Origin: Blakeslea trispora
Taxonomy: Eukaryota; Mucoromycota; Mucoromycetes; Mucorales; Choanephoraceae
Assembly: GCA_025331445.1 (NCBI GenBank)
Contig: JAIWNE010000119.1
Span: forward strand, 39,792-103,791
Reading direction: 5' to 3'
DNA: 64,000 nt
In this document: positions 48,849-61,103 of the stretch, in pieces
Numbering within the stretch: position 1 is the stretch's first letter
Layout: every line of letters starts with the position of its first letter
Position numbers and translations under genes: made by a program
The notes under the pieces: generated by a model
The model's database searches: none
Told to the model about the DNA's origin: nothing
Seen by the model: the letters and a program-made list of their open reading frames with translations, nothing else

Positions 48849-49701
48849 TTATTTTGTTGCTGCCATGACTACATCTCTACCCATGGTTTGGTACTTGATA
48901 TTGTCAAGTTGAAGCGACAAATCCTCTGTGATAGCTGGTATGCCACTAGGCCCTAAGAAGATAGGTCCTATAGTAACGACCAGTTGATCCCATTCTTCTT
49001 GTATGCAAGACTGAATAATTTTGGATCCCCCTTCAATCATTAACGACCTAATTCCATTCTGCTTTAGTATTGTATATGCATCCTTTAATGCAATACGGTC
49101 TAACAAATGTATTAGGTTAGATAAGCATGTTCTATCACCACCATAAGAATCTCCTTTACCTTCATCTGTTGCAACAACCAGTAGCTTAACACCTGCTTCC
49201 TCTAATTGGCTCTTCTTTTCAGAATGCATTTGGCATCCCTTTTCTGATACAATTAACCAAAGCTGCCTGCCAATTCGATTTTGGTGATTCTTGATTAGCT
49301 TACAGTCTAGTGGCAGTTTAAGAAAAGGATCCAATACTACAGGCTGTGGTGAGTGAGCTTTGAGCTCATCACTTTGAACATGACGCACTATCAAATAACC
49401 GTGAGCAGCTCACGTCATTTTCTCTTTGAGAGCAGAATCATTTACCATTTAATTGAGGGTTATCTATTAGTACAGTGCCAATACCTACCATGAGGGCATC
49501 GTGCATTGTACGCATAAGATGAGTCATTGCTAAACTTTCTTTGCCGCTGATTAGCACTTGTTGATTTCTTTTTGCAATCTTGCCGTCGAGACTTTGAGCG
49601 AATGTCAAGGTAATTCTTGGACGTTCATTGAACATGCTGGTTTGCCCAGAATAAATGGAATCGAGAAAATCGCCTGCTTGTTGGTATATATTTTTATTCA
49701 T
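48849..49701 (-). CDS. RIB7: RIB7-type diaminohydroxyphosphoribosylaminopyrimidine reductase
   Basis: Reduces 2,5-diamino-6-ribosylamino-4(3H)-pyrimidinone 5'-phosphate with NADPH in fungal riboflavin synthesis. Two exons (49446-49701 and 48849-49408) join in phase to 271 residues, near the usual length. Landmarks: RPRITLTFAQSLDGKIAKRN (the 'T.a.SlDGkia' opening), LMRTMHDALMVGIGTVLIDN, PQPVVLDPFLKLP and NGIRSLMIEGGSKIIQSCI, then FLGPSGIPAI; these are the RibD C-terminal/Rib7 blocks. The start at 49701 (MNKNIYQQAGDFLDSIYSG) was chosen over an upstream ATG that would add an unrelated leader. The intron is only 37 nt and its acceptor lies in a 15-nt perfect palindrome (49400-49414). Confidence 0.94.
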
Positions 49702-51179
49702 GTAGCTTGAATAAGAATGAAAATTCGACTTGCTGTTTTTTAAAATTAAACAGAATAAAATAAACAAAAAACATAGTCATATCAAACTGATTTTAAGCTT
49801 TGAGAGCATACAAGAGCAAAGTAGATAAAGCAAACTGAAATGAGGGCATATAATGCTTGAGCTAAACAGATCTCGACCAACTATTCAATTCTTCAAAACA
49901 TTAATTTGAGCTATGGTTTATGTGAAAAGAAATCAAGCATTTCTTTTCATTAACTAGCGGTATATGAGAAAAAGGAATAGTATGTTCTTTTATCTGAAGA
50001 AACCCAAAGAAAACACGGGAAAACTAACCCGAAAATCCACGTAAACCGATACTCGCCTCAATCTGTATATAATGAATTATTTATAACTGGATTAGGGCGA
50101 CTAATTTTCAAATGCTTCTAAAATCAACCAGTCGTCTCAAATGTAGATTACCTTTTGCATTAAAAAAACAAGTCCTAAGAAATAATATTCCAAATGATGA
50201 TGACAGTATTAGAGGTTGCGATCCATATCTGCTGTAACTAACTGATACACAGATTTTTAGTTTAGGATGCGGCATGTACTTATAATGCTATGACATTGAG
50301 CATGAGATATAGCGTTGCTATTGTTCATTGTTGATACCAAAAAGCATTCATTCTGCATCACACTCCCGAGATTATCAATGTTCAAGTGTCTCTTCTTAAA
50401 CAATGAAGAGAAGGTGAAGGGTGAACCAAACTAGCGGCTCAAACTGTTCCCTCTCCCTTTTCTTTACGACTGAAAGCTAGATTTATCTACATATTATATA
50501 TATAATGGCATGAATCTACGAGGTACTGATACCAACTGGCTGGTCTTTTTTATTTATTTGAAATAATTAGACTTTGAGTAGATGTGTTTGACATTTGAAT
50601 ATCATAAAGGCAACACCTAACCAAACTAATTTCTTCTCAACTTCTTTTACTGTATTAAAGACGATTTGAACAGATTGGATAGACTTTTGATCCAAGATAG
50701 CTTACGAGTTATTTGTAATTAGGTTTGATTTCTCCTTTTAGTTCTATAAGAGGATTTTGGGCCGAAATGGCGCCTAAAATCAACATTGTGATTATCTACA
50801 GAATTGAACGGCAATAAATAGTATTGCAAGCTTCTTCATAGTATCAATGCCACTAACAGTCAATAGCTGTAATTTGGCACTCATTTGCTTGAAGTGTTAA
50901 TCAATCAATGTAATCAAGGTTCAATTTGATATACCTACACAATAGAGTATCATTTATCAGTGAAGAGATGACAGGCTCGAGTAGGCATCAAGTGCATAGC
51001 TCGGATGAGCTGTTAAATAAGGTTATCACTTGATTTATTTGAGTTCGGACAGCTATTAAAACGCTGAACAGCAGAAAACATTAAAAGCATTATGTACTGG
51101 AGCTTACATTAATATATATATTGTTCTTCACCTTGATATCCCTTTTTTTTTCCTTTCTCCTTCCTTCAAATATATCCTT
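49702..51179. other. intergenic between divergent RIB7 and the P450 gene
   Basis: No gene was recognised. AT-rich with a CT-rich leader and ATATATAT at 51111-51120 immediately 5' of the P450 start, which fits a promoter. No clear binding sites can be named. Confidence 0.5.
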
Positions 51180-54100
51180 ATGAACATAAATAATAGTGTT
51201 CCTATCATTATTGCTCCAAAGGATAGTCAGAGCCTAGAAAGTGAAGGTCGTATTGTTTATGTACATGATGGTGCCAGCATCAACACAATAAAAACATTAG
51301 CACAAGAAAAGCTAGGTTTTGCAGTTTCAGTAGATCAAGTTGTTCTTGAAAAACAAGATGGTGTAGAAGTAAACGAAATTGATGTATTAAAACTTGAAAG
51401 GGTAATCTATGTTGGTATAAAAGAGATTATAAAGGACACTATTCCAGGTCCTATGCGTTTACCAGTATTCGGTAATCTTTATAGCATGATGCCTGACATG
51501 TAAGGAACTTGACACGACAGCAAGCTTTATGGTTGTTCAATATTTTTTTTTTTGGCATCAACTATAGCACTGCAGGTTGGAGACGCCACTTCGATACTTA
51601 TGGCAATCTAATCAGTATAAACCTGCTCGGCGAAGAAATGGTAGGGACCAATGACCCAGAAATTGCAGAGCTTTTCGTCAAAGAATCAGGTTACTTTACA
51701 AAAAAAATCTTTGGATTCCTTCAGCAAGTGAGAGATTTTAGCGGGAATGGTTTGTTCACTTCAGACACTGACGATAAGGAGTGGGAGTTAGCTCATAAAC
51801 TACTCATGCCTGCTTTCAGTCCTCGAGCTATAAAGGTAAAAAAAGATGATACTTAATTGTGCTTCTTCAAGTTTTCTCATCTAAACCAATTGTGGCACAA
51901 ATAGGCATATCAAACAGATATGGGTAACATTGCAATTGAAACGATCAAAGTGCTTGAGAAATATAGCCCTAATGACAAAGTCGATATCTTAACTTGGTGT
52001 ACCAACTTGACTTTTGAAACGATTGGTCGAGTAGGCTTTGGTTATTCTTTTGATTTAATGGATATTGACAAGCCTGCTCATCCTTTTATTGACGCCATGA
52101 GCTATGGCCTGAATAACGCTCTATATCGTGCTCTTGAACCGTCTATATTGAAAAAGCTACCCTTGAATAGCAATTACAAATGGGAAGAGGGAAACCATTT
52201 GATGCGTTCGATAGTTGAACAAGTAATCAAAGAGAGAAGAGCTTCTGCTAATGTCAATGATGCACCGAAAGATCTACTAGGTTACATGCTTCATGCTTGC
52301 GATGAAAACAACCTCAAGTTGACAGACGAAAACATTCGAGATCAAGTAGTTACTTTCTTAATTGCTGGACATGATACAACAGCGAATACATTGGCATGGG
52401 TTCTTTATGAACTAAGTCAAAATCCTCAGGTGGAAACCGAAGTTCTTCGTGAAATTGCTAACGCCGGTATTTCATCTGATGTTCTACCAACAGTTGAACA
52501 GATAAGCAGTCTCAAATATCTAGATAGATTACTAAAGGAAACTCTTCGACTTCATCCACCATTGAGAGCCATCAGTAAACTGTGTATCAAGGACTGTGTA
52601 GTTCCTGGCGGCTATAAAATCAGGAAAGGCCAGATTTGTGCCATCTCAATTGCAAATATGCATACTAACCCTAAAGTTTATCCTGAACCGCTGATTTTCA
52701 ATCCTGACCGATTTCTACCCGAAGAAGAGCAAAAACGATCAAGATTTTCATGGCTACCCTTTAGTACCGGCCCTCGTGCTTGCATTGGAATGGCTTTTGC
52801 CCTACAAGAAGCAAAGACAGCTCTTAGTATGTTGCTGCATCGATTTAAATTCTGTTACGGTAAGAAAAAAATACCATCAGCCTATAATGTCTACTTATAT
52901 TGATTCTTTGATTGAAACATAGATGGCCCTCCAATTAGCTACGATCTCAATCAGACTACAACAAAGCCTGCTAATTTCTTTGTCAATATTCTGCCCCGAA
53001 CTGACTTTCCTGAAGCAGAAGACGTTGCTGGCAAAAACGATGCAAAGAAAAGCACACATGTTACCAAAATGCCCACCATTGATCTTGGCGCAGTTGAATC
53101 AAGCTCACTAAAGCTGCCTAAGGTTACATTTCTCTTCGGTACTCAAACCGGTACTTCTCAAGACTATGCATACCAGCTTTCAAGCCAAGCCAAAAGATTT
53201 GGTTTTGCTGACATTACTTTTTGTTCTATGGACCAATGGTCAGTGATATCTGCGGAAAATCAGCCTCTGCAACAAACCAAAACAGAAGACCAGCTTCTAA
53301 TCATCTGTACAGCAACCTATAACGGTTTTCCTCCTGATTCTGCAGAAAACTTTGATAGGTGGATTAGCAAACAATGCGAACTTGGCAACAAAAAGTTGTT
53401 GAATGGAACATCTTTCACTGTGTTTGGCGTAGGAAACAAGAACTGGAGAACGTACCAAGCATTCCCTACTAAGGTAGACAGTTGCTTAGAAGCTCTTGGG
53501 GCTAAACGTTGTTTCCCTCTTGGTAGTGGTGATGTTGATGGAGATTCGGATGCTGATTTCAGTGAATGGACTGCTCATTTCTGGACATTTATCCTTAATA
53601 ACTATGGCTTGTCTACTTCTACAGATAAGCTTGCTGTGCCTTCTGCAACATTAGCTGGACCACAAATACAAAAAAAACAGGTTGAGGTCAGCCCTGTATC
53701 ACCTTCTGACATTCAGAAATGTAAGTTAGCTAAAGAAAATGTGAATGGAACTTTCAATGCTACTATCGTTGGAAATATGGAACTTCAGGATCTTTCAAGC
53801 GACCGATCTACTCGCCATATAGAAATTGATATTTCAAAACTAAAAGGTCTTGACAAGCACCCTATTTACGAGCCAGGCAACCATATCGAAATCGCTCCAG
53901 AAAACACATTAGCAGATGTTGAACAAGTCGCTCTTGGACTCAAACTTGATCTTGATCTCGTGTTTGAAATAGACTCTAACTCGACTGAAGGATGTTCTCC
54001 TCGATCTTTGGCTAGGGTCATTCAAGGGCCATGCACAGTGCGCAACGCATTATTGTACTATGCGGATTTATTATCCCCTCCTTCGCGTACTATGGTGAGC

Positions 54101-54967
54101 TACTATAGTACTCAGTTGAATCAAATGTCCGCTCATACATCAGACTTGCTTGAAGGGCTCAAGACTTTTGATGAAAGTGATCAAGATTTTTACTCTAAAT
54201 TTATCAACAAGTATCGCAATTTAATTGAACTGCAGAGCGCGTTCCCTCAAGTTTGCTACATGGATTTTGGCCATTTTCTAGCTGCTGTTCATGTGATGCA
54301 ACCCAGAAGATATTCTATTGCATCCTCTCCTCTAATTTATCCCAATAGCATACACATATCGGTATCAGTCGTAGATGATATTGTCAATGAAAAGCATTAT
54401 GCTGGTTTGTCTTCTTCTTATCTAGCCCGTTCCAAGATTGGAGAAGATTTGCGACTTGGATTCAAATCTTCAAGAAACACCTTCAGTATGCCTGAAGACT
54501 TGACTATACCAATGATTATGATAGCTGCAGGTACTGGAATTGCTCCATTCCGTGGTTTTCTTCAACATAGATTGATGGAAAAAAGATCGGGGAAACAAGT
54601 AGCGCCATGCCTGTTGTTCTTTGGCTGCCGTCATCCTGACAAGGATCATCTATACAAGAAGGAGATACAGGATTTTATCGAGTTTGGCATTCTTTCCAAT
54701 AGCTATCCGGCCTTCTCTCGAGTTGGTAGCTCGGCCTCAAATAGATATGTGCAGCACCAAATACTAAACAACTCGGACAAAGTATGGGATTTGATGCGCT
54801 CTAGTGCCATTTATGTATGCGGAGCTGTTGCTATGAGCCAAGAAGTCAGAGCTGCATTTAGAAAAATAATTACAAGTTTCGACAAAACCAAAAGCGAAGA
54901 AGATGCAGAAGTCTATCTTCAAGCACTGGAGGCTCAAAAATTGTATATGAGTGATGTATGGGGATAA
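51180..54967 (+). CDS. self-sufficient cytochrome P450-reductase fusion (CYP505/BM3-like) with an extra N-terminal domain
   Basis: A single chain with heme and diflavin parts, predicted to hydroxylate fatty acids or similar lipids with NADPH. Exons 51180-51499, 51568-51835, 51905-52859 and 52923-54967 join in phase to 1195 residues. The P450 part starts at about residue 86 (IPGPMRLPVFGNL): I-helix FLIAGHDTTANTLAW, ExxR in LKETLRLHPP, heme loop FSTGPRACIGMA with the Cys ligand. The FMN domain has FLFGTQTGTSQDYA and TATYNGFPPDSAENF. The FAD/NADPH part has RRYSIASSP, AAGTGIAPFRGFLQ, FGCRHPDKDHLY and the C-terminal aromatic in SDVWG. All cofactor motifs are intact. Typical BM3-type proteins have about 1050-1070 residues; most of the excess is a leading 85-residue segment (see findings). 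No membrane anchor is visible, so it is probably cytosolic. The stop is 699 bp from the convergent regulator gene. Confidence 0.95.
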
Positions 54968-55666
54968 AATCATCTTTGCACTTGTTTTGTGTATTCTCAC
55001 GACATTTCAAATCCTAAGTATTAATAAAAGAAAAAAAGAAAGGCCAAGTCTTGTGTAATAGTCTGTATTTATAGTGAGCAACATATACTACCTAAAAGAG
55101 CTTTGGAGATCGAAAAGAATCCTGCTTCTTTAGCAGATGAAGAAGAATGTACAACACAATCGAAACGAAAGCTATACAGGAAAACTTGGTCCGTAAGAAA
55201 GCAGCTAAAAGACCTAAAAAAATTTGAATGAGCTTAAAGCTTACCATTGATACATTTAATATTCTAATGACAAGCGATGTTCTATTTTTATCAAGAAAAA
55301 GAGACTCTTGCTTAGATTTTTTTGACAGCCAACGTGTTGTTAGGTGCAGATAGAACGTTAAATCATGTCTTGGTCAAAAAAGTCAGATAAAACTGTATAT
55401 CTTGATCAAGTATCAATACTGAATTTACTTGAAAAAAAAGAAAGACTGACAACCCGTTCAGAGAAAGCATACGTTAACATAAAAGACATTTTAACAAAGA
55501 AAGAAAAAGAAAGTAAAGTAATGGCTCACCCAAAGCTATTCCTTTAGTCATTTTATACAGCTATCTTAAAAAAACAGAACTAAAGAATCATGGAAAAGTA
55601 GCAATGATCATTGTACTAAACCTAGCATTCATCTTGGTTAGTCTCTTTTTGAAACCAACAGAATCT
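54968..55666. other. intergenic between convergent genes, with a 60-codon ORF
   Basis: The plus frame 55365-55547 reads MSWSKKSDKTVYLDQVSILN and is Lys-rich and helical thereafter. It has no motif, no partner exon was found and it sits in the 3' flanks of two genes, so it may be chance. Nothing else was seen. Confidence 0.4.
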
Positions 55667-57122
55667 TCATAGAGCCGATTGTTCAAGCTTATCCCAGCCA
55701 ATAAGCAGACTACAGATAGAAACAGTCAGCTTTTTTCCCACAAACTTTATAATTTGCTTGCTTACGTTATCATTCAGAAAATCCTGAACAAGATCGCCCA
55801 TTGGTGCCGCGTTTAATTTTTGGTGTTCTGAAGAATGAAGAAAGTCGCCCAATAAAGAAAAATATTCTTGTTCTTGTGATACCATTGTCTTTGATGAAAG
55901 CTCTTCGTCATCACTATGTATAGTATTACATTCAATCAGAGAATTCGATGGTGATGAAGACATGGATGAAGAAGAAGAAATGATAGCTTCACATAAATGG
56001 CTGACTAAGTCAATCTCTTCATTTGTGTTGTTGTAAGGTGCTAGCATAGGTAGGGTATGAGGAATACAAGTATCTCTTTCTGGCTCATTTAGTGAACTTT
56101 TGCGAGAGATTAAGCAGACAATGTACAATTGACTCAATGTGTCAGGCTTGAAGATGTCTCCGCCAAGACCACCTCCCATATAAAATTTACATTCAAAAGT
56201 GGATGATTTAAATTTGAGCGACTCTATAAGCGTTTGAGATCCATTTGCAATAGTTAGCAGTTGAGTAGGGGATATTGTGAGAAATTCAGTTGAGCTGGCT
56301 GGTGTGAACGAAATAGGCTGAGTTATATGATGGTGACAATTGTCCAGAAGGACACGGTGTAGTCGAGACAAAGCTTGGGATGATTCTGTGTGTATTAATT
56401 CATAGAGCGATCGTTGAGTGATTGCGTTAGGGTCCATATTGAAGAATTGGACTGATTCATCAGATGCTCGAGCACAACATAAATCCATTGAAAGGAACAT
56501 CTGTAAATGATGTACTATTAATATCTGTTTGTACACTAAAAAAAAAAGAAATACACGTCCTTGAACAATACACTTACTGTCATCATTTCTATCGGCACTA
56601 TCCTTTCCTCTTGTTGCTTTTCTTGAAGATTCGTCATTCTGAAAGAAGAGGCCTTGTTCATAGGGAGATGCGGTATCCATGCTGATGCTTCAGTTGATAT
56701 GAATGGTTCAGGTGAACACGTCACCAGAATAGGACTTGTTATGTCGAGTATTTTTGATGATCTCTTTACGGAAGACATTTTCGGTCTACCCCGCTTTTTG
56801 TGCTGCATATCAATGCATGTGTCTGATTTGCCCAATGTAGTGCATCTTTTACAAGGACGGGATACTATCAACAGACATATGCATCAGTTCTCCCTTCTAA
56901 CGTAGATCACACAAGTACTTACAATCACAAGCTAAATGCGATTTTTTACAGTTGATCTAGTTGTTTAAAAAAAAAGTGAAAACATATGTAAATTAGAAAA
57001 AGCAAAGAAGAAGATGGTGCCTGGTGACTTACACAAGCAGTTGGTACATGTGTTGCTTTGCCCTGTTTTCTTTTTGTTATTTTTCGACTGCAAGTTTGTA
57101 CGGGTGGTATAATATCAGACAT
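55667..57122 (-). CDS. Zn2Cys6 transcription factor with PAS-like domain (ERT1/AcuK/Rds2 type)
   Basis: Four exons (57033-57122, 56923-56956, 56578-56864, 55667-56500) join in phase to 414 residues. The zinc cluster is spread over three exons: KATHVPTAC / INCKKSHLACD / LSRPCKRCTTLGKSDTC, followed by IDMQHKKRGRPKM. This CxxCxxxHLxCDxxRPCxRCxxxGKxDxC...HKKRGRP layout is specific to the ERT1/AcuK/AcuM/Rds2 group, which controls gluconeogenesis and non-fermentable carbon use in ascomycetes. The last exon begins MFLSMDLCCARASDESVQFF, the expected PAS-like domain. Before its C-terminus lies a Ser run (SSSSSMSSSPS). Whether it regulates the facing P450 gene cannot be told. A 34-nt exon is unusual but phase-consistent and supplies two of the zinc Cys. 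Confidence 0.88.
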
Positions 57123-59039
57123 GGGTGGGAAATATGCTGAAGAAGAAGAAAAGAGGAAAGAAAAGAAGAAGAAAAGAAAATAGAAGAGAAATGCATTTAC
57201 TTTCTGGGAAGGCACGGTACAGGTAGCTTTACAAGGGAAAAAATATTAGCGGTTTTCTGACATTTTTTTTTTCACACTTGACTCAGAGATAGATCTCTCA
57301 CTTGTTTTGAAGTGCTTTTATTTTTGGCATATATAGAAAAAAAAAAAAAAGATGATTTGGTTATTGACAAGCTACTCAAGGACTTGATTTTCTCTCTGTG
57401 TTTCTTAATATTAGTTATTTCTTTTTTAGAATATGTGTGATAATTCAAGTTTAGTTGCTGCATTTTTTCTTTTCTCTTTTTACAGTAATAAGTTTTAGGG
57501 TTTAAACTCCCGTTACAGAAGGATGCCATTAAAGGAAAATCCTCCGTTGAAGGTCACGCTTGCTCATGTTCTCGACATCTTAAAAAGAAAAGGTTTCTTT
57601 CCCAGGAACAAGAGTTTAGAGAAAAAGGCCATTGTTGAAGAAAAAGAATGAATTCTTTCCGCTTTCTTCTTCTTGTTAGTCCATGTCAATAATCTTTGCA
57701 TCTATTGGCTTAAACTGACTATGGCATAGAACAATGACATTGCTGAATAGCCACACTTTGTTGCGAAGAAGAAAAAAAAACACTTTACGTGTCAAAGTTA
57801 CCAAAGACCTTTCCTTGACCTTCCGCTATGAATTCTTTGTGATGTTGCAAGTTATGTTTCTTGATGCTTTTAATTGCATGTATTGGTCTTGTTCTTCTTG
57901 TTCAGTGTCATACAAGTCTATGATTTGCCTGAAATAGCAGAACAAGAGTCAATTTACAATTGCATAGTCATTTGGAGATTTCTTGGTACTATAAAAAAAA
58001 AGTCACTCTCTATTGTAAGTTCATTCCTGGTCAAACTGGCCTTCAGACAATCAAATTCGAATGGGAGCTTCAAGGGCCTCTCACTGACCAATGATTGCAG
58101 TACAGACGGCATGATTGTTGATAAGAGGCGTAATCCAAAGCTTGCGCTTTTGGAGACAACAGGGCCATTTGAATTGAGAAAATATTACACATGAGACAAT
58201 CGATCATGCAAAGGCAGCATACAGATGAATGTCAATGTTACACGAAGCAGCATACTCTTATCTATATGTTGATGCTGAAGGTTTGCTTTATTTATGCTGC
58301 TGGTGAAAGAAAAAGAAAAACCTGTATCTGGTTCTTTGGACTATTAAGCAAAGTGCCGTACGTTTTCTGCTGCATACGAAGTGCAGTGTTACCCGTAAAT
58401 CAGGTCGATTCCAAGGAAGGGTTCAAGGGTATCACGAATATGATGTGGAAGCTAAAGGTTTGAGATCAAAGAACCTTATAAAGTAAACAGGTTGTGGAAG
58501 AAGACTATGAAGAGATCAAAAGATTGGATTGTTTATTAGTAGATAATGCCAAAGTAAAGTTGTCCAGATTCACCTTCAACTCATTAGCATAATGTAAACA
58601 AATGCCTATAACCTATTTCTTTAATCAGAGCAACACAAAAAGAGTTGAAATAGTACTTGAACATACTTCTTGCTCGAAACTGAAAACATCATGTATAAAA
58701 GTACAGTGTAAATTGAGAAAGCAAATATGCTAGGGCCGTAAATCAAAGTTGCTTAAAAGCGACCCATTGACAGTAGAAATACAGTTAAATCACTTTCTCA
58801 ACAGAAGATTAGCTCCACATACATTGTCCTTTCTCACTCTCAATAGGCATTCATTGAAAGGCTTAACAGGATGTCCTGTGCTCCATCATATGTCGAGTGA
58901 AATAAAGCTTTAAAGAACTATTTCTCTCTCTCTTATGCTTCGGTGTTTAAATTCAGTCACTTTTCGAAACAGCAAATCCCTAATTTTTTTTTCTGTTATC
59001 CTTTTCTTTTTTGTATAGTATTATTCTATATATTCATAT
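57123..59039. other. intergenic with a degraded coding relic at about 57990-58465
   Basis: No intact gene was found. Around 58030-58460 the plus strand gives protein-like pieces in changing frames (NGSFKGLSLTNDCSTDGMIV, LALLETTGPFEL, then YVFCCIRSAVLPVNQVDSKE and MMWKLKV before a stop). Together they suggest a frameshifted remnant of a repeat-type ORF; I cannot name the family. A minus frame at 57272-57529 (85 codons, Lys/Ser-rich) has no motif. A CT-rich leader and TATATATTCATATA precede VMA9. Confidence 0.4.
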
Positions 59040-59403
59040 ATGTCTGGTTATAACATTATCTTGGGTTTCTTTGTGGCGGTTGCTTTAAGTGCTCTGGGGT
59101 ACTTTTTGACCCCTAAAGGAAAAGACCAAACGTAAAAAAAAAAAGAAAAAAGAAAGCTTTTGTGAAAGCACGACTAAAAGCGTTCATCTCTCTTTGTTTG
59201 AAATAGTGTCATTCGTACTGTTATTATCATGTCACTTGCTTGTTGCTACCTAATGTAAGTTTATGAATGCCATGCTTTCTTTTCTGTTTTCTTGTATGCT
59301 TATAATATTGTTATTTTCAAGGTGGGCTGTCACTTATCTGGCACAATTACACCCTTTAATTTACCCAAGAAAGAGTGGACTTCGACCTCCTCATCATGAA
59401 TAA
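59040..59403 (+). CDS. VMA9: V-type proton ATPase subunit e (VMA9)
   Basis: A small membrane subunit of the V-ATPase Vo sector, needed for enzyme assembly and vacuolar acidification. Exons 59040-59131, 59207-59254 and 59322-59403 join in phase to 73 residues, the usual length. Two membrane helices are visible: IILGFFVAVALSALGYFL and VIIMSLACCYLMWAVTYLAQ. The C-terminal block LHPLIYPRKSGLRPPHHE matches the conserved 'QLHPL..PR...LRPE' end. No frame longer than about 30 codons covers it, so the gene is only visible after splicing. It lies in tandem 165 bp before the CHY-RING gene. Confidence 0.93.
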
Positions 59404-59568
59404 TATACGCGTATACTCTCTCTTTCTCTTTTATTTTGTATTTAAAGCAATGTCTCTTTCGTGTTGGAAAAAAAAAGAAGGGGAGAAAATAAAAATAAGC
59501 TAATAATTCCATATTTTTCTCTCTTTCTTTTTTTCTCTCTTTTATTTTTTTGAGTCCTAATTGCATAA

Positions 59569-61098
59569 ATGAGTCAAGAACCTGAACATTCAAGAATGGA
59601 CTCTGAAAGTGCTGGTTCATCCTCAGAAGAAGATGACTGGCAAGATGCCGAATCAGCTCAACCTTCTTCTACAACTGAACAAAAGCCTACCATTAACGAA
59701 AGTGAACTTCGAAAGAAGATCAAAGAGATTCAACTAGACACTCATTTAGGCTCACAAGAAAAAGCCAGAAAGATTCAAGTAAAGTCAAGATGATGGCTCA
59801 AGAAAGTTCAACATAATTTAGTTTATATAGTATCTCATGTCTCATGGCACTACTTTTACTCAAGCCAATCCGAATGATGCTGTTGATCAAGGCATGAGCC
59901 CTTCTTATCATGTAAGCCCATGTTTATCTTGTTTCTATTTTGAACAACTGTTATTCAACTCTTGTCTATACAAGAACAAAGTAGAGTCTATCTTGGGTTG
60001 TAAACATTATAGACGCAACTGTAAGCTCCAAGCCAATTGTTGTCAGAAATTAGTTAGTTGTCGATTCTGTCATGACGATGCTGAAGAGCATACGATTGTT
60101 CGGTAAATAGAAACAAAAGAAAGACTATTTGATGGATTAACCATAGATTGTTAGACAAGACACAAAACAGATGCTTTGTATGTATTGTCTTCAACTTCAA
60201 CCAGCAGCTCAGTCATGTAGTGAATGTGGTCAAACAATGGCAAGGTATTATTGTGACAAGTGTAAGCTATGGGATGATGATCCAAAAAAGTCCATCTATC
60301 ACTGTGATGACTGTGGTATTTGTCGACAAGGCAAAGGATTGGGTGAGGATTTCTTTCATTGCAAAAAGTGCAATATCTGTCTTAGTATGTCCATGACACA
60401 ACACAAGTGTATTGAACGTAATCTGGAGTGTGATTGTCCTATCTGTGGTGAATATATGTTTACGAGTACATCCAAGGTGATTTTTATGGTAAGATCTCTA
60501 TAAAATAGCATTACCCAATCACTTATTGCTGATAGCCTTGTGGTCACTGTATTCATCAACATTGTTATACTGCTTATATCCAAACATCCTATCAATGTCC
60601 TACCTGTCTTAAATCATTAGGAGATATGTCTGAATATTTCAATCGTCTAGACAAAGATCTAGAACTTCAGCCTATGCCTGCTGAATATGAAAAGTATATC
60701 TCTCATATCTTTTGTAATGACTGTGAACAAAAGACACCTGCCAAATATCACTTCTTTTATCATAAATGTGGTCACTGTGGTAGTTTCAATACAACTGTTC
60801 TCAAGACAGAAAACACAGAAGAAACAAAAAACGCTTCTTCTTCTTCTTCTGTCTTACCATCTCCCTCAGCAGTGCCTCCTCCTCCACCACCTTCTTCTGT
60901 GGCTACCAACAACACCATGGATTATGGGCCAACACCTACCTCTTTAAACTCAGATCAAGATCAAAGCTATCCTACACAAGCAGGTAATGTAGACCACAAA
61001 AATCGCCTGTTATTTTATCCTATTTTATTCAATTGATATCAGTCTCGAGTTCATCTACTCGAAACAATAGATCAGGCACAGAATCCAATGAGGGTTAA
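59569..61098 (+). CDS. CHY-CTCHY-RING zinc-finger E3 ubiquitin ligase (RCHY1/Pirh2-like)
   Basis: Exons 59569-59778, 59831-59911, 59975-60102, 60155-60488, 60536-60983 and 61043-61098 join in phase to 418 residues. An acidic N-terminal region (SSSEEDDWQDAES) precedes the CHY zinc finger (LGCKHYRRNCKLQANCCQKL, then CRFCHDDAEEHTIVR), the CTCHY finger (MLCMYCLQLQPAAQSCSECG, YYCDKCKLWDDDPKKSIYHC, DDCGICRQGKGLGEDFFHC) and a RING finger (CPICGEYMFTSTSKVIFMPC, GHCIHQHCY, YQCPTC). A rubredoxin-like ribbon follows (FCNDCEQKT...HKCGHCGSFNT). This is the animal Pirh2 and plant CHYR order. The C-terminus is Ser/Pro-rich with a PPPPPPSS run. Substrates are unknown. The stop is only 5 bp from the TCF25 stop on the other strand. 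Confidence 0.93.
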
Positions 61099-61103
61099 AT
61101 GAA

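Noticed and set aside
55365..55547. 60-codon ORF between the P450 and regulator genes as a firm gene
   Set aside because: No motif, no partner exon and located in 3' flanks; noted only as a weak possibility.
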